Positions 1 to 5,676 of a DNA stretch of 9,010 nt are shown piece by piece (the stretch's first letter is position 1; every line of letters begins with the position of its first letter). The notes below the pieces were generated by a model. It did not search any database. It was not told where the DNA came from and saw only the letters and a list, made by a program, of their open reading frames with translations. The DNA lies in NCBI GenBank assembly GCA_016780945.1, contig JADHKY010000044.1, forward strand, positions 1 through 9,010, read 5' to 3'. Source of the DNA: Aquiluna sp. Its GTDB lineage: Bacteria; Actinomycetota; Actinomycetes; Actinomycetales; Microbacteriaceae. Made by a program: the position numbers and the translations under genes.

Positions 1-447
1 AGCATCGAAATTGAACCACTCGTTTTCAAGTTCTGGACCATCGGCGATTTCCCAACCCATGCCAACAAAAACGTCACTGATCTGGTCCATCAAAAGCGAT
101 AGTGGGTGCCTAGCTCCGCGCTGGATGTAATTGGCAGCGGCCGTGATGTCGACCTTCTCAGCCTCAAGACGCTGCGCCCTGGCCATTTTCTCGAGCTCTG
201 CAGCCTTTGCCTCAAAAGCGGCCATGAGCTCAGCCTTTGCCTCGCCCATCATCTTGCCGGCTTCGGCCTTTTTATCACCCGGCAGCGACTTGATTAGCGC
301 ATTGAGCTTGGTGAGCGGAGCTGCGTCCCCTACCAGCTGGGCCTTAGATTGCCTCAGCTCCTCCGCTGTTCCAATCGCACTCAGAGCATCCAAGGAGCTC
401 TTGAGCGCCTTGGTTACCTCGGATTGGGTTAGCTCGGACACCTGCAC
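1..447 (-). CDS. pheS: Phenylalanine--tRNA ligase alpha subunit, N-terminal part (runs off left edge)
   Basis: Charges tRNA-Phe with phenylalanine in the cytoplasm as the alpha chain of the alpha2beta2 synthetase; pheT would be expected beyond the left edge. The 149 visible residues read without a stop to base 1. The first ~105 are the charged helical coiled-coil arm that contacts tRNA (for example EAKAELMAAFEAKAAELEKM). The start of the catalytic domain follows, with RGARHPLSLLMDQI and GWEIADGPELENEWFNFD, a strong PheS signature. I chose the GTG at 447-445, four bases after the methyltransferase stop; a second in-frame GTG at 441-439 is equally possible. Neither has a clear Shine-Dalgarno, so translation is probably coupled to the gene upstream. 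The gene is the last in-window member of the infC operon. The identification is firm; the exact start is not. Confidence 0.93.
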   Translation of the reverse strand, partial: MQVSELTQSEVTKALKSSLDALSAIGTAEELRQSKAQLVGDAAPLTKLNALIKSLPGDKKAEAGKMMGEAKAELMAAFEAKAAELEKMARAQRLEAEKVDITAAANYIQRGARHPLSLLMDQISDVFVGMGWEIADGPELENEWFNFDA

Positions 448-451
448 AAGT

Positions 452-1252
452 TTAGTGATTGGCCCGCTGAGCGAACGCAGTGAAATACAGGCAGATAGAA
501 GCCGCAGTAGCGAGATTGAGCGACTCTGCAGAGCCATAAATCGGAATTGAGACCGTCTTATCCGCCAAGGCGGCGAGCTCAGCGCCGACTCCCCCGGCCT
601 CGTTCCCAAAGATCCACGCCGATGGAGTAGCGAGCGTTCCCTGGGGCAGCTCCGGCAGCGACTCACCCTTGGCACTGGTTGATAGCACCTGAATACCCTT
701 GGACTGCAGCTCGATTACGGCTTCCTGCATGTCGACCCCGACACTAATTGGCACATTCAACAAGCTGCCTGCGGTCGAGCGAACCACCTTTGAGTTATAG
801 GGGTCAACGGACCCGGTTGAAAAGACAACGGCATCCGCTCCGGCTGCATCTGCCGCACGGATAATCGTGCCGGCATTACCCGGGTCCTGAATGCGATCGA
901 GCAGCACAACTAGCTTTGGACTCGTTTCCACGATCTCCGAAAACTCAACATCAACGTGATGAACAACACTGACAATGCCCTGTGGGGTTTTGGTGTCGGC
1001 AATCTTTTCCATGACCCGCGTGGAAACCTGCTCCACAGCGACACCGGCCTTTTCAAGCGTGGATATCTCAGCCGAGTAGCGCTCTAGAGCACTCTCGGTA
1101 ACAAATATCTCCTGTGCGAGTTCGGGATACTGCGCTAGCTCCTTGAGCCCCTGAGGGCCCTCAAGCAAAAAGAGCCCGGTTTCATACCGGGCATCTTTTT
1201 GTGAAAGTCGCGCAATTTCCTTGACCCGGGCAGAACCTGGGTCAAGCGCCAC
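452..1252 (-). CDS. SpoU/TrmH-family RNA 2'-O-methyltransferase
   Basis: Predicted AdoMet-dependent 2'-O-ribose methyltransferase acting on rRNA or tRNA, 266 residues. The N-terminal substrate-binding part (about 1-100) includes LFLLEGPQGLKE. The SPOUT catalytic domain (about 113-260) has all three family motifs: DPGNAGTIIR (123-132), WIFGNEAGGV (213-222) and IPIYGSAESLNLATAASI (236-253), including the conserved Asn, Arg, Glu and Ser/Asn positions. The GTG start shares one base with the rplT TAG stop (TAGTG), implying translational coupling. The position between rplT and pheS is common in actinobacteria. The family is certain. The target nucleotide cannot be told from sequence: relatives range from 23S rRNA Gm2251 enzymes (RlmB) to tsnR-type resistance enzymes. 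The operon context favours a housekeeping rRNA modification. Confidence 0.9.
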   Translation of the reverse strand: MALDPGSARVKEIARLSQKDARYETGLFLLEGPQGLKELAQYPELAQEIFVTESALERYSAEISTLEKAGVAVEQVSTRVMEKIADTKTPQGIVSVVHHVDVEFSEIVETSPKLVVLLDRIQDPGNAGTIIRAADAAGADAVVFSTGSVDPYNSKVVRSTAGSLLNVPISVGVDMQEAVIELQSKGIQVLSTSAKGESLPELPQGTLATPSAWIFGNEAGGVGAELAALADKTVSIPIYGSAESLNLATAASICLYFTAFAQRANH

Positions 1253-1635
1253 TAGCTAACCTTTGGAGCGTTTACGTCCTTTGGCAGTGCTGCCTTAGCG
1301 CTCGCAACCAATGTTGCAAAAGCGCCTGGGTCGTTTACTGCCATGTCGGCCAGGATGCGACGGTCAACCTCGATACCCGCCAGGTTCAAGCCCTGGATTA
1401 GGCGGTTGTAGGTCATGCCGTTTAGGCGGGCAGCAGCGTTGATTCTGCTGATCCACAACCTGCGGAAGTCACCCTTGCGCTTACGACGGTCGTTGTATGC
1501 ATAGACAAACGAGTGCAGCAGCTGCTGCTTTGCCATGCGGTAAAGCCTTGAGCGCTGTCCGCGGTAACCGTGTGCTCTTTCTAGTGCAACTCGACGCTTT
1601 TTGTGTGAGTTGACGGCGTTTTTTACTCTTGCCAT
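1252..1635 (-). CDS. rplT: 50S ribosomal protein L20
   Basis: Binds 23S rRNA and is needed early in large-subunit assembly. It has 127 residues, a normal actinobacterial length. The N-terminal RNA-binding extension is rich in Arg and Lys (MARVKNAVNSHKKRRVALERAHGYRGQRSRLYRMAKQ in two overlapping stretches). The globular half carries the conserved RRLWISRINAAAR and LNLAGIEVDRRILADMA segments. The ATG at 1635 has a good Shine-Dalgarno, AAGGAG at 1645-1650, nine bases upstream. It follows rpmI by 18 bases, and its stop overlaps the start of the methyltransferase gene. In other bacteria L20 can repress its own operon; I see no obvious L20-binding mimic here, so that mode of control is not claimed. 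Confidence 0.98.
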   Translation of the reverse strand: MARVKNAVNSHKKRRVALERAHGYRGQRSRLYRMAKQQLLHSFVYAYNDRRKRKGDFRRLWISRINAAARLNGMTYNRLIQGLNLAGIEVDRRILADMAVNDPGAFATLVASAKAALPKDVNAPKVS

Positions 1636-1653
1636 GTTCTTACTCTCCTTCGC

Positions 1654-1848
1654 CTAGCGGCCTAGTTGCTTCTTAAGCTTCTTGAAATCTGCAGGCGATA
1701 CCACCTGGTCTTGGTTCAGACGACGCGTCCTGCGGGAGCTCTTGTGCTCCAGGTTGTGACGCATGTTGATCTGCTGCTTCATGAGCTTGCCGCTACCGGT
1801 GAAGCGGAAGCGCTTCTTGGCACCCGAGTGGGTCTTCATCTTCGGCAT
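1654..1848 (-). CDS. rpmI: 50S ribosomal protein L35
   Basis: Small, very basic large-subunit protein of 64 residues, the usual size for L35. It has the family opening MPKMKTHSGAKKRFRFTGSGK, read as two overlapping parts, then HNLEHKSSRRTRRL and the C-terminal FKKLKKQLGR. The ATG at 1848 is preceded by AGGAG (1854-1858) five bases upstream, in the 11-base gap after the infC stop, so it is certainly cotranscribed with infC. The order infC-rpmI-rplT is one of the most conserved small operons in bacteria. Confidence 0.98.
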   Translation of the reverse strand: MPKMKTHSGAKKRFRFTGSGKLMKQQINMRHNLEHKSSRRTRRLNQDQVVSPADFKKLKKQLGR

Positions 1849-1859
1849 AATCTCTCCTC

Positions 1860-2438
1860 TTAGTTTTCTTCGCTCGTCTGAGACGAGTCCTTAGTTTGAA
1901 CTCGTTTCGCCTCGGCTCTTGCCTCGGCCTTGTTCTTTAGTGGCCCAATAACCATGACCATGTTGCGGCCATCGATTGATGGGGTCGACTCCACGGTTCC
2001 GAACTCGGTTACTTCCTCGCTGAGTCGCTGCAGCAGCTTCACGCCCATTTCGGGCCTGGACTGCTCGCGGCCTCGGAAGACAACCATCACCTTCACCTTG
2101 TCGCCAGCCTTGAGGAACTTGCGAACCTGACCAACCTTTGTGTTGTAGTCGTGATCGTCGATCTTTAGACCGAAGCGAACCGTCTTCAAGATTGTGTTGA
2201 CCTGGTTCTTGCGAGCCTCTCGCACCTTCTGAGCCGCTTCGTATTTGAACTTGCCGTAGTCCATGACCTTACAGACAGGTGGGTTGGAACCGGGTGAAAC
2301 CTCGACTAGATCTAGGTCTGCATCCTGTGCCATCTTCAATGCCCGCTCGATTGGTACTACACCAACCTGTTCTCCGGTTGGTCCGACTAGTCGAACCTCA
2401 GAGACCCGAATACGCTCATTAATGCGCGGATCGCTAAT
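1860..2438 (-). CDS. infC: Translation initiation factor IF-3, probable AUU start
   Basis: Binds the 30S subunit, prevents premature 50S joining and proofreads the start codon and initiator tRNA. From the start chosen here the protein has 192 residues. The N-terminal domain begins SDPRINERIRVSEVRLVGP and holds the signature KVMDYGKFKYE (57-67). A basic linker follows, then the C-terminal 30S-binding domain with KVKVMVVFRGRE and GRNMVMVIGP. The C-terminal tail is charged (KDSSQTSEEN). I chose the ATT at 2438-2436 because GAGGAG (2444-2449) lies five bases upstream and because homology begins right after it. An in-frame ATG at 2474 would add 12 residues (MASLHNWQRGAV) that do not look like IF3, and it lacks a Shine-Dalgarno. 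AUU starts on infC let IF3 repress its own translation in E. coli. The product is certain; the start is probable. Confidence 0.95.
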   Translation of the reverse strand: MSDPRINERIRVSEVRLVGPTGEQVGVVPIERALKMAQDADLDLVEVSPGSNPPVCKVMDYGKFKYEAAQKVREARKNQVNTILKTVRFGLKIDDHDYNTKVGQVRKFLKAGDKVKVMVVFRGREQSRPEMGVKLLQRLSEEVTEFGTVESTPSIDGRNMVMVIGPLKNKAEARAEAKRVQTKDSSQTSEEN

Positions 2439-2443
2439 AACTG

Positions 2444-2449
2444 CTCCTC
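2444..2449 (-). promoter_or_regulatory. Shine-Dalgarno that points to the AUU start of infC
   Basis: GAGGAG on the minus strand, five bases (CAGTT) before ATT at 2438-2436. It lies inside the 12-codon extension that would exist if the ATG at 2474 were used. The ATG has only TGCATGCCGC in front of it, with no purine-rich match. This placement is the main reason for calling the short IF3. Confidence 0.75.
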
Positions 2450-2484
2450 GTTGCCAATTGTGTAAGCTCGCCATGCGGCATGCA

Positions 2485-2513
2485 GAAATAAATAAACTCT
2501 CTTACCCAAACAA
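2485..2513 (-). promoter_or_regulatory. Possible sigma70-type promoter for the infC operon
   Basis: On the minus strand, TTGTTT (2508-2513) and TATTTC (2485-2490) are separated by 17 bases in an A/T-rich pocket upstream of infC. Each hexamer matches consensus at only about half its positions. If used, transcription would start near 2478, giving a leader of about 40 bases to the AUU start and leaving the ATG at 2474 almost leaderless. Weak evidence; the promoter could also lie further upstream, toward 2590. Confidence 0.25.
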
Positions 2514-2533
2514 CCTTTTTATGCGGTTGGCAG

Positions 2534-2550
2534 GTGGGATCGCAATCCAC
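2534..2550 (-). other. Imperfect hairpin upstream of infC
   Basis: The minus strand reads GTGGAT-TGCG-ATCCCAC, a six-pair stem with one bulged C and a four-base loop. A second small stem (CAACC/GGTTG, outer bases 2511-2529) lies next to it. These may be leader structure if the promoter is upstream of them, or chance. No known riboswitch or ribosomal leader was recognised. Confidence 0.25.
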
Positions 2551-2582
2551 TTCTTCACTGAGCCTTAGCCCAGAGCCTGCAA

Positions 2583-2597
2583 TACTCTAGCAGAGTA
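2583..2597. repeat. Inverted repeat TACTCT-AGC-AGAGTA in the infC/DUF1844 divergent region
   Basis: A perfect six-base inverted repeat with a three-base centre, 24 bases before the DUF1844 start and about 145 bases before the infC start. Its size and symmetry suit a dimeric regulator or the core of overlapping divergent promoters: TAGAGT on the minus strand resembles a -10 element. I do not recognise it as the site of a named regulator. Confidence 0.35.
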
Positions 2598-2620
2598 AAA
2601 GCCAACAGAGAAGAGGCAAA

Positions 2621-2941
2621 TTGGACGAGGGTGCAGCAAGAGATATTGCCGAGGTTCCAGCCGTCGAAATTATAAATACCGCAGCGGTTCACCTAATGAG
2701 CGCTGCTGCGGTGCAGACGGGTCTTGCGGAGGATGCACCTGCCGACCTAGACGAGGCCCGCAAGTTGATAACCGCTCTGGCTGGACTGGTAACTGCTGCC
2801 GCTCCTGAAATCGGTGACCACCACGCAAGACCTCTTCGCGACGGTCTTCGTTCTCTTCAGCTCGCCTTTCGCGAGGCCTCAGCAATGCCTGATGAGCCCG
2901 GTAAAGGCCCAGGCGAGAAATACACCGGACCGGTTAGCTAG
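2621..2941 (+). CDS. DUF1844 family protein
   Basis: Small soluble protein of 106 residues with no assigned reaction. It is recognised by the actinobacterial DUF1844 pattern: an N-terminal block (about 8-38) with PAVEIINTAAVHLMSAAAVQ, then DLDEARKLITALAGLVTAAAPEIGDHH in overlapping parts (about 42-70), then PLRDGLRSLQLAFREAS (about 72-88) and a Gly/Pro-rich tail GKGPGEKYTGP. No signal peptide or long hydrophobic helix is seen. The start is TTG at 2621 with AGAGG (2612-2616) four bases upstream; the next in-frame ATG falls within the conserved block, so TTG is preferred. It stands alone on the plus strand, divergent from infC. Its TAG stop shares CTAG with the stop of the SseB gene opposite. 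In this lineage it habitually sits beside infC and sseB. Family certain, function unknown. Confidence 0.88.
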   Translation: MDEGAARDIAEVPAVEIINTAAVHLMSAAAVQTGLAEDAPADLDEARKLITALAGLVTAAAPEIGDHHARPLRDGLRSLQLAFREASAMPDEPGKGPGEKYTGPVS

Positions 2942-2957
2942 GCGACAACTAGCCGGT
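2929..2957. terminator. Hairpin over the shared stop codons of the DUF1844 and SseB genes (possible weak terminator)
   Basis: The plus strand has ACCGGTTAG (2929-2937) and CTAGCCGGT (2949-2957). In plus-strand RNA these form a nine-pair stem with one G-U wobble and an 11-base loop; in minus-strand RNA the wobble becomes an A-C mismatch. No T-run follows on either side, so a classic intrinsic terminator is unlikely. It is the only fold at this convergent junction, where both genes end within the same four bases. Confidence 0.35.
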
Positions 2958-3681
2958 AGCCAATTGAGTCAACCCTTCGGTTGAACTCCTCACTCCTAAG
3001 CTCATCAGTAAAGGAAGTCAGCAGCTCCTTGAGTTTGTCGGGGCTAACGCTTGGGCGCATGCCCAGCTGCATCAATAACTCCGCATGCGAAAGATCGAGC
3101 TTTGGGTCTCCATCAAAGAGGTCAATGGTCGAAATCAGCGGATGTCTCATGGCCACCTCTTCACACCAGCTAAGAACCCAGGGGTCTTTGTGGGGAGGAA
3201 ACCACTGTTCGCGCTTTGCTATGGCCTCTAAAGCGGGGGTTCTGAGTGCAACGGCGTCAGTTGCAGGATTCAGAATTATTCTCGAGTGCCCCTCACTTGC
3301 AGCGGCCAGTGCGACCCGCTGTGAAGATGCTGGCACCGGCCTGGCATCGCTTTTCCACTTTGCCATGTCCTCAACCGAACTAAAAACAGGTATTGCAGTC
3401 TGCTTATCGGGGGTAGCGACGGCAACAATTGCAAGCTCCGCACTCTTGTCCACCAGCTGGCCATGAGGCCCCTGTTCGGATTCACCGAGAGTGGCGATCA
3501 GAGGGATAAGCAGCCTGGAATCAGTGAGGGCGGCAACTAGGGCCGACTTGTCAATGGGCTGATCCGCGAGCGCCGCCCCAAGAGCTTTGGGAGTCTTACC
3601 GTCGTCATCTGCGAAGGCGTTCTCCTCAAACGAGCGTCCTTCCCATGGAACGCCAGCTGAATCGCTGTATTTGTCGCTCAA
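2938..3681 (-). CDS. SseB-family protein
   Basis: A 247-residue cytoplasmic protein of the SseB family. Family members have no settled reaction; the name comes from E. coli SseB, linked to serine sensitivity. The N-terminal DSAGVPWEGRSFEENAFADDDG (about 7-28, read in overlapping parts) is the usual actinobacterial opening. The SseB domain spans about 35-160, with LLIPLIATLGES, VAVATPDKQTAIPVFSSVEDMAKW and RIILNPATDAVALR. A helical C-terminal part follows. There are no transmembrane segments. The start is TTG at 3681, overlapping the hisA TGA by four bases (TTGA), so it is translationally coupled to hisA and is the last gene of the his cluster. No ATG lies close enough to serve. Whether it has a link to histidine metabolism or is only a passenger is unknown; its position between hisA and infC recurs in actinobacteria. 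Confidence 0.85.
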   Translation of the reverse strand: MSDKYSDSAGVPWEGRSFEENAFADDDGKTPKALGAALADQPIDKSALVAALTDSRLLIPLIATLGESEQGPHGQLVDKSAELAIVAVATPDKQTAIPVFSSVEDMAKWKSDARPVPASSQRVALAAASEGHSRIILNPATDAVALRTPALEAIAKREQWFPPHKDPWVLSWCEEVAMRHPLISTIDLFDGDPKLDLSHAELLMQLGMRPSVSPDKLKELLTSFTDELRSEEFNRRVDSIGYRLVVA

Positions 3682-4406
3682 GCCCTGCCCGCAACCCCAA
3701 GGGCCTCTTCCAAGGTGAAGCGACCGGCGTATAGCGACTTTCCAAGGATGGCGCCCTCAAGACCCAGGGGAACAAGTGCAGCCAAATTGGCAATGTCCTC
3801 AAGCGATGAAATACCGCCCGATGCCACAACCGGCTTGGCGGTCTTCTCCATAACCATCTTGAGAAGTTCCAAGTTCGGACCCCTCAGGGTTCCGTCCTTG
3901 GTGACATCGGTCACCACATAACGAGCACAGCCGGCCTCTTCCAGTCTCTTTAGAACCTCAAACAAGTCCCCACCCTCTTTGGTCCAGCCCCTGGCAGCGA
4001 GGGTGGTGCCTCGAACATCGAGCCCAACCGCAATCTTGTCCCCGTAATTTGCTATTACTCCTGCAGTCCACTCGGGATCCTCTAGGGCGGCGGTGCCGAG
4101 GTTCACCCTTGTAGCGCCAAGTTCTAGAGCCGCCTCCAGCGACTGAGAATCGCGGATGCCGCCAGAGAGCTCGATCTTTGTCTCCCCAGCGTTGGCAATT
4201 ACCTCAGCGATTACCTCTTTGTTGCTGCCCCTGCCAAACGCCGCATCTAGGTCAACCAGGTGAATCCACTCAGCGCCTGCGTTAATCCAATCCATTGCTG
4301 CATCGAGCGGGTGACCAAAGTCTTCCTCGCTGCCCGCCTCACCCTGGGTTAGTCGAACCGCTTTGCCTGAGGCAACATCAACAGCCGGTAACAGTTCTAA
4401 ATGCAT
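3678..4406 (-). CDS. hisA: ProFAR isomerase HisA, PriA-type (probable HisA/TrpF dual-substrate enzyme)
   Basis: Catalyses the Amadori rearrangement of ProFAR to PRFAR in histidine synthesis. Actinobacterial PriA proteins also do the equivalent TrpF step of tryptophan synthesis. The protein is a 242-residue (beta-alpha)8 barrel. It shows LLPAVDV with catalytic Asp10, AVRL with Arg18, DLDAAFGRGSN (52-62), the phosphate motif ELSGGIRD (79-86), VNLGTAAL, TDVTKDGTLRGPN with catalytic Asp171, and the second phosphate motif VVASGGIS. The loop ARGWTKEGG puts Arg139 and Trp141 where M. tuberculosis PriA has Arg143 and Trp145, which switch it between substrates; this supports PriA over strict HisA. ATG at 4406 has AGGAG (4413-4417) six bases upstream, overlapping the hisH stop. 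Activity on the Trp substrate is inferred; no trpF is in view. Confidence 0.95.
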   Translation of the reverse strand: MHLELLPAVDVASGKAVRLTQGEAGSEEDFGHPLDAAMDWINAGAEWIHLVDLDAAFGRGSNKEVIAEVIANAGETKIELSGGIRDSQSLEAALELGATRVNLGTAALEDPEWTAGVIANYGDKIAVGLDVRGTTLAARGWTKEGGDLFEVLKRLEEAGCARYVVTDVTKDGTLRGPNLELLKMVMEKTAKPVVASGGISSLEDIANLAALVPLGLEGAILGKSLYAGRFTLEEALGVAGRA

Positions 4407-4415
4407 CCACTACTC

Positions 4416-5045
4416 CTAGAGGGTCTTTGTCCAGTTTCTCAAAAGCTGCAGGCCAGCCTGACCAGACTTCTCTGGGTGAAACTGAGTTGCACTCAGTGGC
4501 CCATTCTCAATAGCAGCTAGGAACCTCTCACCGTGTTCTGCCCAAGTCAGCTTTGGCGGGATGAAAGGCGCTTGCACATCAAGCTCCCACTTTTTTGCAG
4601 CGTAGGAGTGTACGAAGTAAAACCTCTCACCCTCAATGCCCTTGAACAATTCCGAGCCTGCGTCTGGCTCAACTGCTGTCCAGCCGATGTGAGGAAGAGT
4701 CTCAGCTTTCAACTTGGAAACCTCTCCTGGCCACTGACCAAGACCTGGGGTTTCTTCCCCGTGCTCCAACCCTGAAGAAAACATCACCTGCATCCCAACA
4801 CAGATCCCCAGCACAGGCCTGGAGGCTGCGAGCCTCTTGTCAACAATTGAGGCCGCAGAAACCCCTGCGAGTTTTCGCATTACTGCCGCATAAGCTCCCA
4901 CACCTGGGATCACCATGCCATCAGACTCAATTAGGTGCTTTGGGTCAGCGGTCAGCGAAACCTCGGCACCTGCCTCGGCCAGGGCGCGAACAGCAGAGTG
5001 GATGTTGCCGGAACCGTAATCTAAGACCGTGACCTTTTTGGTCAC
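4416..5045 (-). CDS. hisH: Imidazole glycerol phosphate synthase, glutaminase subunit HisH
   Basis: Releases ammonia from glutamine and passes it to HisF, which makes imidazole glycerol phosphate and AICAR. Class I glutamine amidotransferase of 209 residues, normal length. It shows VLDYGSGNIHS (7-17), VIPGVGAY (45-52, the region of the oxyanion strand), the nucleophile elbow GICVGMQ with Cys82, and FHPEKSG with His190 and Glu192, completing the Cys-His-Glu triad. FYFVHSY (142-148) is also typical. The GTG start at 5045 overlaps the hisB TGA by four bases (GTGA). Its partner hisF is not in the window, so the complex must be completed by a gene elsewhere. Confidence 0.97.
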   Translation of the reverse strand: MTKKVTVLDYGSGNIHSAVRALAEAGAEVSLTADPKHLIESDGMVIPGVGAYAAVMRKLAGVSAASIVDKRLAASRPVLGICVGMQVMFSSGLEHGEETPGLGQWPGEVSKLKAETLPHIGWTAVEPDAGSELFKGIEGERFYFVHSYAAKKWELDVQAPFIPPKLTWAEHGERFLAAIENGPLSATQFHPEKSGQAGLQLLRNWTKTL

Positions 5046-5641
5046 AGGCTTCCCTTCGTCGAGGGAACTCCCTGCACCCGAGGATCAGGCTCCACCGCAG
5101 CCCTTAGCGCCCTGGCAAAAGCCTTGAACTGGGCCTCTGCGATGTGGTGGGCATCACGGCCACCAAGCAGCGAAACGTGAAGCGTTATGCCAGCGTTGTG
5201 GGCAATGGCCTCAAAGACGTGGCGAACCATGGAACCGGTGAAGTGACCACCAATCAGGTGATACTCAAAGCCTGCCGGTTCTCCGTCGTGCACCAAATAC
5301 GGCCTGCCAGAAATATCTACCACTGCGCGGGCTAGAGCCTCATCGAGCGGGACAAGAGCATCCCCATATCTCAAAATACCAGCCTTGTCTCCGAGCGCCT
5401 CTTTGAGGGCCTGACCCAAAACAATTGCGACATCTTCGACCGTGTGGTGGATGTCGATATCCGTGTCGCCCTTTGCCTTGACCTTCAGGTCAATCAGGGA
5501 GTGCTTGGAAAAGGCAGTTAGAAGGTGGTTGAAAAAAGGAACCGTGGTCTCGATTTCGGAAACGCCTGAACCGTCCAGATTCAGCTCAAGCTCAACCGCA
5601 GACTCAGAGGTCTTGCGGCTCACTTTGGCAATGCGAGTCAT
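5042..5641 (-). CDS. hisB: Imidazoleglycerol-phosphate dehydratase
   Basis: Mn-dependent dehydration of imidazole glycerol phosphate to imidazole acetol phosphate, the step before HisC. The single-domain form has 199 residues with no phosphatase fusion, as in actinobacteria. The two metal-binding repeats are visible: HHTVED (65-70) and HHIAEAQFKAFARAL (165-179), with VPFFNHLL (34-41) and GDALVPLDEA (93-102). I chose ATG at 5641, with GAAGG eight bases upstream, because the product then opens in the family style, TRIAKVSRKTSES. The frame stays open to a TTG at 5674, two bases after the hisC stop, but those 11 codons (MGFNPKLKVLK) are unlike the family and run through a perfect hairpin. Cotranscribed with hisC upstream and hisH downstream. 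Confidence 0.96.
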   Translation of the reverse strand: MTRIAKVSRKTSESAVELELNLDGSGVSEIETTVPFFNHLLTAFSKHSLIDLKVKAKGDTDIDIHHTVEDVAIVLGQALKEALGDKAGILRYGDALVPLDEALARAVVDISGRPYLVHDGEPAGFEYHLIGGHFTGSMVRHVFEAIAHNAGITLHVSLLGGRDAHHIAEAQFKAFARALRAAVEPDPRVQGVPSTKGSL

Positions 5642-5655
5642 CTTTAGCACCTTCA

Positions 5656-5676
5656 ACTTGGGATTGAACCCCAAGT
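5656..5676 (-). other. Perfect 7-bp hairpin in the hisC-hisB gap
   Basis: ACTTGGG (5656-5662) and CCCAAGT (5670-5676) are exact inverted repeats around a seven-base loop, filling most of the 35-base space between the hisC stop (5677) and the hisB ATG (5641). On the minus strand the 3' side is followed by TGAAGG, the hisB ribosome site, not a T-run, so this is not a terminator. It could modulate hisB translation or mark an RNA processing site. Confidence 0.45.

Noticed and set aside
131..550. 139-codon plus-strand open frame
   Set aside because: It lies antisense to pheS and the methyltransferase gene, which have clear family motifs. Its Ser/Ala-rich, low-complexity product looks like a shadow frame, and no ribosome site was seen.
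2263..2568. 101-codon plus-strand open frame across the infC start region
   Set aside because: It is antisense to infC and its leader, with no recognisable motif and no Shine-Dalgarno seen.
2981..3466. 161-codon plus-strand open frame opposite the SseB gene
   Set aside because: The product is Ser-rich with no recognisable domain and lies wholly antisense to a conserved protein.
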